Assembly: GCA_022702705.1 (NCBI GenBank) | Contig: CM040421.1 | Coordinates: 77,804,121-77,868,120, forward strand | DNA length: 64,000 nt | Source of the DNA: Papilionanthe hookeriana x Papilionanthe teres | Taxonomy: Eukaryota > Streptophyta > Magnoliopsida > Asparagales > Orchidaceae | Direction of reading: 5' to 3' | Part shown: positions 48,001 to 59,584 of the stretch, piece by piece | Layout: each line of letters opens with the position of its first letter | How positions within the stretch are numbered: the first letter of the stretch is position 1 | The notes under the pieces: model-generated | The model's input: the letters and a program-made list of their open reading frames with translations, nothing else | Told to the model about the DNA's origin: nothing | Databases searched by the model: none | Position numbers and translations under genes: made by a program

Positions 48001-48294
48001 ACTTAAAGAACTCGGATTAATATAAATCTTATCTAATTATTTAATATTAGATAGGGGAAATTGTCAGTTTATTTGAACAAGCCTTTAGTTTATTTGATCA
48101 AGCCTCATCATCAAGTAATATATCAATTCTTCAGGATAGATATATGACTTGTGGTGCAGCGCTTGATTATTTAAACTATTGTTTATTTGAGATCGGTTTG
48201 ATTTCATATTTTCAAATTAAAAATGATATTTTCTAAAAATTTATTTAAATATTTACATAAATTAAAATCCTCAACTTAACTTCTGCTACCGACA
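45012..48294 (+). repeat. LTR-A, right copy
   Basis: 45012-47143 matches the left copy (2233-2821 and 15097-16720) with scattered differences. It then continues for 1.15 kb not found at the left copy. 47930-48010 resembles 61950-62010 near the end of the other long LTR. It ends CTACCGACA directly before GGTAT. Confidence 0.65.
47144..47760 (+). other. Unrecognised segment present only in the right LTR-A copy
   Basis: Composition changes at 47144 to more mixed, coding-like sequence. One frame reads a Trp/Gln-containing motif (LTEWIQRK, about 47234-47257) and another has a Ser/Thr-rich run (LSSLQFDTSTTKPAT, about 47374-47418). Stops occur. I do not recognise it; it could be a captured fragment or a remnant of an older insertion. 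Confidence 0.4.
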
Positions 48295-48885
48295 GGTATG
48301 CATATCTTCTTCCTATGAGATATATAGATTTTGTTGAGAAATTGCTATAGTTATTCATATGTGAGATGATTGTACAACACAAAATATAAAAAGTAATTTT
48401 TTTGTGATTGAAATTTAATTTCTAGATCATAAATTTAGGAGACTGATTAAACTTCGTTATAGCCTTTCATCCACAAACAAATGGTCAATATAAGAGGACT
48501 ATTTAAGATGTGAGGATCTGCCGAGAATATGCATGGTTGATTTTTGAGGGACTTGGAGAACAAGTATCATTTGATTGAGATATACTATAATAACAACATT
48601 TAATCTAGAATTACTATGGTTTCATATAAAATATTATGTGAAAGAAGATGCATAATTCTTTTATCTTTATATTAAGAATTATTAGGCATTTTAAGGAAAC
48701 CAATAGTGTTAGTAAATATGGTTATCAATTGTTAATTTCTGATTCTATATTAAATTTAATGTTATGTTACTTATATCTATGTTAAAAAAGTGGGTTATGA
48801 ATGTGTTGACCTCACTTTTATGAAGGTAAACATAAATATCATTCATGATCTATCCTCAAAGGGAGTCTATCAAAATTTACTTCCT
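48295..48885 (+). pseudogene. Decayed Ty3/gypsy pol, 3' part (integrase end)
   Basis: Right half of the integrase broken at 2232. It reads YAYLLPMRYIDFVEKL, then LNFVIAFHPQTNGQ (about 48440-48490), KYHLIEIYYNN (about 48560-48600) and a SMLKKWVMNV motif (about 48780-48810) typical of the integrase C-terminus. The first five bases (GGTAT) are the target duplication. A new LTR starts at 48893. Confidence 0.83.
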
Positions 48886-48892
48886 ATCATAT

Positions 48893-51356
48893 TGTAGACC
48901 CCATAAACCCTAAAATTTTGGGTAAAAATAAATTACATCCTTTTGAGCCCAAATTCTGGAGACATCTCAGATAAACCAAATAAATGACAATCATTAATTT
49001 GAGGACCCATTCACCCAAATATCAACCCTTGAACAAATTAGTTAAAATTGGTAAAAATGGTCATTTCTGGATCCAACGATCACCTCATTGAGCCAAAGGT
49101 CAACCCTATGACCTAACTGGTCAAACTTTGGTCAAAATATCCAGTTCTTGGCCCAATGACCAATGCATTTACCCAAAAGTTAACCCTAGATCTAAATGTT
49201 CAAACATGGTCAATCCATGACCCAATGACCATCACATTGAACACAAAAGTTAACCCTTGACCTAGATGGTCAAACTTGATCAAAATGGTCAGTTCTTAAC
49301 CCAATGACCACCAAATTGACCCAAAGGTCTACCCATTGACCTAAATATCAGAATTGGTCAAAATGGTTAATACATGACCTAATGATCATCACATTGACCA
49401 CAAAGGTCAGCCCTTGACCTAAATGGTCAAACTTGGTCAAAATGGTCAGTTCTTGATCCAATGACCACCACATTGACCCAAAGGTTAGCCTAATGACCTA
49501 AATGGTCAAACTTGGTCAAAATGGTCAGTTCTTAACCCAATGACCACCACATTAACCCAAAGGTCAGCCATTCACCTAAAGGTCTAAGAGGACATTTCTA
49601 ATCAAAATCAGCATTCCCCTTAATGTCTAACCTACCTCAGGCCCAAACTGTGAGTCCATTTCATCGAAGTCATATTTCCACCCAATATCATTTCAAATTG
49701 AGCATACTAGGAGCTTCGCAAGGACTTGGCGATCATTCCAGACTAGTTTGATTGAATTCACACCTCACTAAGACCAGGTATGACCTATTCGAACTAGATT
49801 AGGCTTGGGTCTGGAACTTTGTGAAGTTAACCATCTCACAACCTACAATTCATCGTATGGATGGGTTCGCCCTCTCCAAATGAAGCTCTAGGAAAAAAAT
49901 TTTCTTGAATCCATGAAAAATCAAGTGAGATATTGTGCTTAGATCATGGACGGCTTGCGGGTTAGGCTAGCTGAAGGAGATGAATGGATGTGATCCATTT
50001 TCATGTTTTCGAAATGGATGGCTCTGATTAAAGGAAGACAGATCCCATGTTATAACCCCCCACAACAGATCAAGCGTGTTCAACGTATATGAGGACATGC
50101 GTCGTCATATGGTTTATTCTGTTAAGTTATGATTTAATTAAATACAGAATAACCTTAAAAACTTTAGAAATACGTAACACACTACCTAAAAATCACAAAA
50201 AAAAATTAAAAATACCTTTAAACCAGGACAATGAGGAGAATAATGTGGAAGCAAAATTTTAAATTAACAAGTTAAATTTAATTTTTAATTAATTAATTAC
50301 TTCTTGAAGTAATTTAATTATTAAAATTTATTTATAAATCAAAAAATTTTGAAAATTTTATGGATTAACCTTTAAGCCCTTAGGAACACTCCTTGATTTT
50401 TCCAAGGCTAGAAAAAATCCCTAGGAAATAATTTACTAATTTCAATAAAATTTTTTAATTATTTTGAAAAAAAATAATAATAAATTAAGAAATTGGAAAT
50501 TAAATTTGAAAATGGTTAGAAAATTTAGAGTTACACTTTTAAACTCTAAAATGACAAGTATTAGCCATTTTACGATTTAATATGACATCTACATCACTTA
50601 AGGTCAAAATTCTAAATTTCAAATTTACATTTTAAATCCATGAATTTCTTAGGCTTGAACTTTAGCCTTAAATGACATGTAGGATTGACCAAATCCTACA
50701 CCTTAGGTCTGATTCATAAACTAGATCAAGGTTGAACCTAAGCCCAAGCTGACATTGGGTTTAGTCATCTCCCCAAGACCATTGGATCTAAACCATGTAA
50801 ATCCAAAGTCAAAATCCATTAAGTCTAACTAACACAGAATTGAATCTTAACCTGAATCCAATCCTAAATGGATTCAAGCTAAAATTGCACATTTGGATTT
50901 AACTCATGTGAACCCAAACTTCATCAAAGCTCTAAGTAGGTCTAGCCCCTTATTAGACCAATTTAATTATCTTAAACCATAATAACGTTAGTTTTAAGTC
51001 AAAACAAACCCTAATTAGGTCCAACTTTCATTAAACCTACTTAATCCTATTAAACCTTAATTACACTAGGTTTAATTCAAATCAATCCCTAATTAATTAG
51101 GTTTAAACCCTCAATAGACCCAATTAATCCTATTAAACCTTAATTACATCTATGTTTAATATAAATCAAACCCTAATTAGACTTAAACTTAATTAGGTAT
51201 AATTAATCTAATTGAACCTTACCTAAATATGGTTAAATTAAACCAAAACCCAAACTAGACCTAACCCTAATTAAGTCTAATTAATCTAATTAAACCTTAC
51301 CTAAATAAGGTTTAATGAAACCAAAACCCTACTTATTTGTAACCCTTATTCATTGA
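48893..51356 (+). repeat. Long LTR of the second Tat element, first segment
   Basis: Starts TGTAGACCCCATAAACCC, a usual form of plant LTR start, just where the gypsy remnant stops. It holds the TTGACC-type array (49000-49580), the conserved block (49920-50110) and TTAAACCTTAATTA-type repeats (50900-51356). It continues at 59585 after an Athila-like insertion. Confidence 0.65.
49000..49580 (+). repeat. About 78-bp array with GGTCAA (reverse of TTGACC)
   Basis: About seven units with TGGTCAAACTTGGTCAAAAT, AATGACCACCACATTGACCC and AAAGGTCAGCCCTTGACC. This is the forward-LTR counterpart of the array at 22980-23580. Confidence 0.8.
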
Positions 51357-53107
51357 ATTTATGAACCCAGATTTATATATTTATAATAATTTTGTAAAGT
51401 CACAATTTCAAACGCAAGTATATGTATCGCTCAAGTAATACAGGGCTCCAGTAGAGTCCCGTTTATCAATCTCACAGGGAAGCGAGGAAAGAGGTTCATA
51501 GTCGAATTCTAGTATACTATTATCAGACTTTAGATTCGAGGGTCGATATAAGTTGTGTTTTATCTAACAACTAGATCTAAATGCAGATGATTATATGTAA
51601 GGATAATAATTATTCATAAATGCAAATATTACTTATAAAGATAACCTTTCTAGATGAGTTGGTTTGGTGAATTTTGAGATAATAAAATATACTATTCTTA
51701 CGTAGTAAAGGAATGAGATGCATTAAATATTATATGTGCCAAATAGAAGAAATCATACTTTTAACCATTTTTCAGCGTATAAAGAACATTGGCTAATCCT
51801 AAGTTTAGTCCCCAAATCCGTGGTTAGGCTGGGAGGATACTGGCTCTCACTCCAGAGCTCCCACTTCCCTTCGCCTGAAGGCTAACTCTCGCTTTAGTTT
51901 TCAAACACTAGGACCAAATTGGAGATTTTAGTTTGTCACTCTAAAATCTCCAATTCTACGCCCATCAAAGTATATTTTCGTATTTATTTGCACTCAAACC
52001 CCATGAACTTCACCATATATGGAATTTGAATGTGGTTCAACTTTTATTGAGAATTACACTGCCCTCTTGGATCATAGTGCAATTACAACAAATTTTAACA
52101 CTAAAACTAGCTTTTTTTGTAATGTAAATGAAGTGCAAGTAAAAACCATCGCATTTAACACCTAAGAAGAAGAAAGAGTAAGTGAAAGACATCACAAAGT
52201 ATAAAGAAAACACAACAGAAAACTTCATTTCAAAGCAAATCCACATAATAAGTGTTTACAAAATAATAAGATAATGAAGAGCATAATAATTAGCTTTTTC
52301 CCCTTGAAAGAAAGAAGAAGATCTCTCCCACAAAGTCTCTCATTGATCCATGCAATGCTAGAAATAACCCTTACAAATTCTATCAAAATCCCCTCACTAA
52401 TCTCTCCAAAAAGGTATAAATCTACATTTCTACTCCTATTCTAAGATCTCTAAGAATTCTCCACATTTTTCCTAACATTCCTCTCTCAAAAACCACCTTT
52501 TCTGACCTAAAATCATTCTTTTAAAGTGTAGGGACGAATTTCCCAAGAGGTGCTTGAAGAAACCTTCAAAAAAGCGTCCAGAATCGATGTATATGGCCCA
52601 TAACTGCTACTAGCACGGTCCGCCACTGTGTGGGGGCCTTTCGGTGCATTATTCCATAAAATTTTTGGGCTTTCTAGACTCCGGCGCCGTTTGGCCCTGG
52701 TTAGGGTGCCGTTCGGTGCTCTACTCTGTGCAGCTCCACTATTTTACTTCGTTTGGCTCTGTTTCACCTCTGATTTGTCCCATTTCAGTTGTGTTCCATT
52801 CATAAAGAATTGCCTTACAAAATAAATATAAAAAATAACCTTTACTTAAAGTGTAATCTCATTCAAAAATATGCAAGAAGTGTAAAAGAGATTAAGTAAA
52901 GAAAGACTTATCAAAATGTGTCAGGCCAAAATTTGCGTTTTTGCTCGTTTTTGCTCTAAATTGCACCATTTTTGCTTCTTTTTCTCCAAAAGCCATTTCT
53001 TGTACTAAAAACCAGAAAACATACAAAATACCTTCCTTTATAGTGCAATATCATTAAAAATAGGTATGAAATAGATAGTAAAAAGCTATCAATTTTTCAG
53101 TGGATCA
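51357..53107 (-). repeat. 3' LTR of the second Athila-like element
   Basis: Its reverse complement starts TGATCCACTGAAAAATTGAT at 53107 and matches 57691-59584. The end at the left is shorter than in the partner. The GC-rich island is at about 52615-52730. Frames such as 52628-52825 repeat in all LTRs of the family and are not genes. Confidence 0.85.
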
Positions 53108-55200
53108 AGATCTCCCAAACTTAACTATTACTTGTCCTCAAGTAATTTAGTTAATACATAAAATAATGATCCACTGCAATGAAATTTCTTTTTAGAATAC
53201 CATGATTTCTACTTAGATAAATACAGTAGTAAAATTTTCAAAAAGATCTTTGAATAATTCAAGTAAATTCTACAAATATAAGGCTATATAGTCATCACGT
53301 CTAAGAGTTCTAGCCTTCTATTCGTTTCAAAAATGACTGTAAATTATCCTATTAAGGCACTTAAAAGAATTACATGAAAATAAGTTTATGAGAACACTAT
53401 TAGTAAAGATGCTAATTCATACACATAAGTTCAGAAAAGTAATTAAGTTCTCCCCTTTTGGCAAATCCAAGTGAAGCCAATTTTTGATTAGGTATCTCCT
53501 CAAGCTTCTCCTCACTTTTTTTTTTCTTTTTTTTTCTCTTTTCTCTTTCTTAGGGATCATTTTCAATCCCTTTTTTCACTTTTTTTTTATTTTCTTTTTT
53601 TATGTGAGGATTACTATATCTGGATAGCCTTTAATAATTTTGAACTTCACCCTTCTCACCTTAAATTTGAAACTTAACATGATCCTTTACCTTATAGGCA
53701 TTTCTTTAGCTTATTATTGATTCATCATAGAGTCCCAATCCTTTCCTTTCACATAAAGTTTTAAGATTCTTAATATTTCAAACATATAGTTTTTCTTACT
53801 TTGAATAGTTGACTATAGTCATATTCTCTTATACCAAATATCTTAGCCTACAATATTACTTTTCATTACCAAAAATTTTCATTCTAGTCCACTAAAGTAC
53901 ATAAATAAAATCAAAATACAGTTATCTGAAATTAAGCTCTATCACAAAAAATCATGTTAATAATTTTGAAAATATTTTTAAATGAGAACAACTAATAGTT
54001 AATTTTTTCTCCCCCTAAATTTAAATTTTAAAATATTTTGCAAATAATTCCATAAAATGTAGCAGGAAGAAGAAGTAAATGTGGAATCTACTTACAACTA
54101 CAACATCCAATCATAATCATATAAATGCATAATAAGAATAGAATGGCTGTAGGAGAAAGTAAATCTAGCCTAAAACATGCTTCCAAAAGATTACACTAAA
54201 AGGAAGCACTCTTACTTTAAAATTTTATTTTTCTTCCTACCCCAAACTTAATTTTTAACATATATAACATTTAATACATAAAATATAAGCAGGAAGAAAA
54301 TAGTTTAGAAATTCTATCTACCACAAATGTCTATCAGAAAAAATCTACAAGTATTAATCAGGACAGAACAATATGCAGCGAAAAGTAAATCTAAACTAAG
54401 CATGCTAGAATGAAATTCACTAAATAAAAGTTTAACTAGCATTGCAGGTATCAGCATAGTAATATAAAAATGTTCTTCAAGTCTTATATAAAATTGTAAC
54501 ACAAATACAAACACAGATAATAAATGAGGACCATTTATCCTTTACTCATCACGTCTCACTAATTTACCTCCAATTTTTAACGGAATCATTACACTAGTAA
54601 ATTAGGTATTTTTAAATCAATTTATAGATTATAATCCTCAAGATAAGATTATCCCTGATATATTGGCTCCTATGCACCAATCTCAGGCATCATCAAATCC
54701 CTTTAATTAAGCACCTATAACAGTTATAATTCGTATTGTAAGATCATCCTAATGTTATTCATCAAATAGGTTCACGAGTCCTACCAAATGAAAAAAAAGT
54801 TAGAGAAAGGAAGTAACAAAATTAAGATGGATCTATCACTACTCAAATTCATGATATCTCTTGTAAAACTCAAGTCTGAGTAAGACTGAAGTTGTAGTGG
54901 GGTCGTCAATCCAATTACTACAAGAGAACATACAAATCTAACTATAATAAAAAATTAAGAAATCACCTCTCTCATGACACACAAAGATCAAATCAAACTA
55001 CTAAAAATCCAAACATTCACCAAGAACAATCAAACTTATCAATCTATAATGACACATACAGATCAAGTCAATCCACTCTAAAGCAAACACAATACAACAC
55101 TAACAATCATGACTCTCAAGAAAACTAAATCAAAGCACACTGATAACTATGGGTTGCCTCCCATAAAGCGCTAGGTTTAATGTCATGAGCCTGAAAAAGG
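53108..55200 (-). other. Polypurine tract and non-coding 3' internal region
   Basis: The polypurine tract (reverse complement of 53108-53125) is followed, going upstream on the minus strand, by 2 kb of non-coding sequence matching 10100-12140. It includes the pyrimidine tract 53512-53606, the reverse of the purine tract at 11658-11741. Confidence 0.7.
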
Positions 55201-55209
55201 ATTCCTCCT

Positions 55210-55989
55210 GGATCAAATTTTCATTTAAGTAATCCTTGATCAATCGTCCAATCTTTTTCAGATCCACAGATTCCTACAAAATCCCAAATTTTAATTTTTC
55301 ATTCATCTCTTCCTTTTTAGATTGATTTATATCATTGTTCCGCATATTTCTTTCTAGATACAATATTTTTCTTTTGATTTTCTGAATTTTCAAATTAATA
55401 TCATTCTTGAAATTTATAAGAAATGGATCTTTATAAGATAATTTAGGATCTCCCAAATTTTGGATCGAATTCTCTCTAGATAATTCAGAATCAGGATCAA
55501 AATCTTCTATGTTACTCTTTTGTTTCAAGTTATATTCCAATTCTTCCACTTGATAATTATTAATTGACATAGGAGGTATTTCTATATCTATTTTAGTTAA
55601 GAAAATAAGTTTTCCTAATTTGTTAGGAATTTCTTCCAATGGTTTTCAATATCCTTATCCTCTTTTCTCAACTCAAAGTTCTTTTGAAATATATCATCAA
55701 ATTCTCTTCCAAGTCTTAGTTCGACATCTTTATGTTGTTCATCCCTCAATTCAAGTTTTTCTTGTGATTGAGTTGAATCTAAAGATATAAAGACTGGTGG
55801 TGTAGATGAATTCCCTAAATATGCAGACTTTAAAATTGTATGGGATACATCCATCTTAAGTTCATGAGATATTTCAACAATTGGAATTAATAGTTCACTA
55901 TTTTTGGTAGCATCCATCATTTCACACCTCTCTTCAACATACATACAGTCTTTTTTAAACAACGTTTTCAACTCATCATGAAAATCCAT
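55210..55989 (-). pseudogene. Tail reading frames of the second Athila-like element
   Basis: Minus-strand frames 55615-55989 and 55274-55639 match 9250-9950 of the first copy: KTLFKKDCMY..ERCEMMDA, VFISLDSTQSQEKLELRDE, and a basic coiled-coil-like segment (NDINLKIQKIKRKILYLERN). A frameshift separates them. RT, RNase H and integrase are absent at the same place as in the first copy. Confidence 0.75.
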
Positions 55990-57340
55990 TTGGACCTCAT
56001 CTGTTAATTTACTCTAAAAAATGTCTTAGAAATGGTCTTTACTTAGATAATCAATTTCATCCATCCAAAGATAATTATTAACTTTTCTCTCAGTTGGATC
56101 ATTTTTATTCTCTTTAGGCTTGATCTCAATGTTGCCAGGAAGTGTTTCAGTTGCTCTATTGTTAAGTGAATTAGCAATTTCTCCCAATTGATTCTCTATG
56201 TTTCTAATCGCAGCATTTTGAATTTGCAACTGGTTTCCAATTTGTAATACCACTTTGTCTATAGACATATTCTCATCCTCAAATTGTTGATCTTTGTTAT
56301 AGTTCAGTGGATATGAAGGTCTATAGCTTGTGTTACCCTGACTATTCCAACTTCCATTAGGATGTGCATGATTGTTTTCCCATTGTTGGTTTCCAACCTC
56401 AATAGTATGATTCCAGTTAAAATTAGGATGGTTCTTCCAAATGGGTTGTAAAAATTTGAATACGGGTTATTTATGGTATTTAAAGTCCCATATAATAACT
56501 TGGAATCAATCTTACGCCCTAATGAACTTTCCTCACTTACAGGAGTAAATTGAAGCTAGTTAATTCCAAATTGGTCCAACTTCCTTGATATTGCAACAAC
56601 CTAAGATGCAAGAATTGTAGTCACATCTATATCATGAACACTAGCTACATTTTTATGGATTGCCCTTGCAGAGGGCCATTGAATATCATTTGTAGCAATT
56701 TCTTCAATTAATGTATATGCTTCACCAAATGATTTTGAAATTAATAAACCACTAGCAGCAGCATCAATAATGATCATAAGGGATCCTACTAACCCATTAT
56801 AAAAAGTATGAATGATTAACCAATCTGGCAGAGCATGATGTGGACACTTTCTTAGGAGTTCCTTAAATCTTTCCCAGGTTTCGTATATTGATTCCCCTTC
56901 ATACTAACAAAATGAGATAATATCATTTCTAAGTTTAGTAGTCCTTGAAGGTGGAAAATACTTAGCTAGGAATTTCTGAGTTAACTTCTCCCAATTTTTT
57001 TCTAGAACCAGGTGCTAATGAGTATAATCAAATTTCAGCTTTATCCCTTAGTGAGAAAGGAAAAAGCCATAGCCTAACATCATCTGACATGCCGTTATAA
57101 CGAAATGTAGCACAAAGTTCTAAAAAACTAGTTAAGTGTAAATAGGGATCTTCCGAAGGAGTTCCCCTAAACTCGTTTTTCTGCACTAGTTGGATAATCA
57201 CTGGATTTAGTTCAAACGAGTCAGCTTCTATGACAAGGTTTTGTATACACGAGTGAATTTCATCTGTTGTAGGATTTACATAATCTCTCAATGATTTATG
57301 ATGATTTTCCAAGTTATTATTTTGAATGTTTTCCATTTCT
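55990..57340 (-). pseudogene. Broken gag of the second Athila-like element (protease deleted)
   Basis: 57028-57336 is the gag start (MENIQNNNLENHHKSLRDYV), with the site that is a stop in the first copy still coding (EIHSCIQN). Further pieces run to 56026-56268, which joins the gag end (IRNIENQLGEIANSLNN) directly to sequence that lies after the protease in the first copy (NEIDYLSKD-like, here WMDEIDYLSKDHF). About 0.8 kb including the protease is therefore missing. Confidence 0.8.
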
Positions 57341-57662
57341 AATTCTAGTTTTTCAAGTCTTTTTTGTTTTTTGAATTTTTTAATTTTTCTAACTCAAGAC
57401 CAAAAGGCACAAGTCCTAAGCATCCTTTATTTCACAAACATAGCATAACAAACAATACATTAACGATAAAACAAGTAAAATGAAAAATATATTCAACACA
57501 ACAAAACATTTTCACAAACCCCTTATTTCTCACATAAACAGTTTTTTCACAACACTTTTTTATATCAAAAACACTTTTAACAAAAAACAATTTTACAACA
57601 CTAATATTTTCGAATTCTAAGCCTAATTACTTCAACTAAAATTCTCCTAAAATTATTACTGA

Positions 57663-57690
57663 AGGTTCCCCAGCAACGGTGCCAAAAACT
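57663..57690 (-). other. Primer binding site, tRNA-Asp (second Athila-like element)
   Basis: On the minus strand TTTTTGGCACCGTTGCTGGG directly follows the LTR end (GTATCA). It matches the complement of tRNA-Asp with few changes. Confidence 0.85.
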
Positions 57691-59584
57691 TGATACGACT
57701 TTTTTACATGCAAGAACTTATGAACGTAGATTTATATATTTATAATAATTTTGTAAAGTCACAATTTCAAACGCAAGTATATGTATCGCTCAAGTAATAC
57801 AAGGCTCTAGTGGAGTCCCTTTTATCAATCCCACAGGGAAGTGAGGAAAGAGGTTCTTAGTCAAATTCTAGTATACTATTATCAGACTTTAGATTGGAGG
57901 GTCGATATAAGTGGTGTTTTATCTAGCAACTACTTCTAAATGCAGATGATTATATGTAAGGATAATAATTATTCCTAAATGAAAATATTACTTCTAAAGA
58001 TAATCTTTTTGAGTTGGTTTGGTGAATTTTGAGATAATAAAATCTACTATTCTTATGTAGTCAATTGGATAATGTGAAGGAATGAGATGCATTAAATAAT
58101 GTATGTGCCAAATAGGAGAAATCCAATTCTTTACCCATTTTTCAGCATATAAAGAACGTTGGTTAATCCTAAGTTTAGTCCCAAAATCCATGGTTAGGCT
58201 GGGAGGATACTAGCTCTCACTCCAGAGCTCCCACTTTCCTTCGCCTGAAGGCTAACTCTCGCTTTAGTTTCCAAACACTAGGGCCAAATTGGGGATTTTA
58301 GTCTGTCACTCTGAAATCTCCAATTCTATGCTCATCAAAGTATATTTCTCTATTTATTTGCACTCAACCCCCATGAACTTCACCACCCATGGAATTTGAA
58401 TGTGGTTTCACTTTTGTGAAGAATTACACCGCCCACTCAGATCATAGCGCAATTACAATGAATTTTAACACTACAATAAAATCTTTTTGTAATGTAAATC
58501 AAGTGCAAGTAAAAATCATCACATTTATCATAAAATCCACTTCTAACATGCATTGCAATATCCTAAACATGAATCCTACTCATTGCAAAAAAAAGCAAAA
58601 GGAAAATAACGACAAAATCTTGTCATGCCATAATTTCTTAAGAAGAAGAAAGAGTAAGAGAAAGACATCACAAAGCACGAAGAAAACACAACGGAAAACT
58701 TCAATTTAAAGCAAATCCACATAATAAGTGCTAACAAAATCATAAGATAATGAAGAACACAATGCTTAGCTTTTTCCCCTTGAACAAAAGAAGAAGATCT
58801 AGCCTACAAAGTCTCCTGCTGATCCATGCAATGCTAGAACAAACCCTTACAAATTCTCTCAAAATCACCTCACCAATCTCTCCAAAAATGTAGAAATCTA
58901 CATTTCTACTCCTATTCTAAAATCTCTAAGCATTCTTCACGTTTTACCTAACATTCCTCCCTCAAAAACCACCTTTTCTGACATAAAATCATTCTTTTGA
59001 AGTGCAGGAAAGAATTTCCCAAGAGGTGCTTGAAGAAACCTTCCAAACAATTTCCAGATTCGATGTATATGGCCCACAACCACTACTAGCGCGGTCTGGC
59101 GCTGTCTGGGCACCGTTGGGTGCATTATTCCATGAAATATTTGGGCTTTCTGGACTCTGGCGCCGTCTGACGCTGGATAGGGCGCCGTTTGGCGCTCTAC
59201 TCTGCACAGCTCCACCGTTTTGCTTCGTTTGGCTCTGTTTCAGCTCTGATTCGCCCCATTTTAGTTGTGTTGCGTTCGTAACAGATAACCCCACAAAATA
59301 AATATATAAATAAAATTTATTTAAAGTGTAATATCATTCAAGAATATACAAGAAGTGTAAAAGTTATTAAGCAAAGAAAGACTTATCAAAATGTGTCCGG
59401 GCAAAATTTGCGTTTTTGCTCGTTTTTGCTCTAAATTGTACCATTTTTGCTTCTTTTTCTCTAAAAAGCCATTTTTTGTACCAAAAACTAGAAAAAAATA
59501 CAATATAACTTCCTTTATTGTGTAATATCATTAAAAATAGGTATTAAATAGACAGTAAAAAGCTATCAAATTTTTAGTGGATCA
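57691..59584 (-). repeat. 5' LTR of the second Athila-like element
   Basis: In minus orientation it starts TGATCCACTAAAAATTTGAT and ends AAAAAAGTCGTATCA. The GC-rich island is at about 59085-59200. It is very similar to the solo LTR at 27735. Confidence 0.87.

Larger units (their letters stand above)
2233..48294 (+). mobile_element. 46-kb composite insertion inside the gypsy integrase
   Basis: The block starts with TG and ends with CA, has GGTAT on both sides and interrupts one integrase frame. Its two ends carry related sequence: 2233-2821 plus 15097-16720 matches 45012-47143 in the same orientation. It behaves like one LTR retrotransposon that later received many insertions: an RTE LINE, two Athila-type insertions, an L1 LINE and possibly extra LTR copies. 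The + strand Tat body at 23890-37912 is its likely internal region. The internal history is not resolved, because the left LTR-A copy is cut at 16720 by inverted LTR sequence and no primer binding site is identified for the Tat body. Confidence 0.6.
51357..59584 (-). mobile_element. Second Athila-like element, minus strand (8.2 kb)
   Basis: Same plan as 4832-14073 in reverse: 5' LTR 57691-59584, tRNA-Asp primer site, broken gag, tail frame, 2-kb non-coding region, polypurine tract, 3' LTR to about 51357. It also lacks RT, RNase H and integrase, and has lost the protease too. The outer end of the 3' LTR seems to lack about 25 bases and I could not define a target duplication. It splits the long LTR of the second Tat element. 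Confidence 0.85.

Noticed and set aside
51340..51360. Target duplication for the second Athila-like element
   Set aside because: The outer end of that LTR appears truncated and the pentamers next to the two ends do not match.
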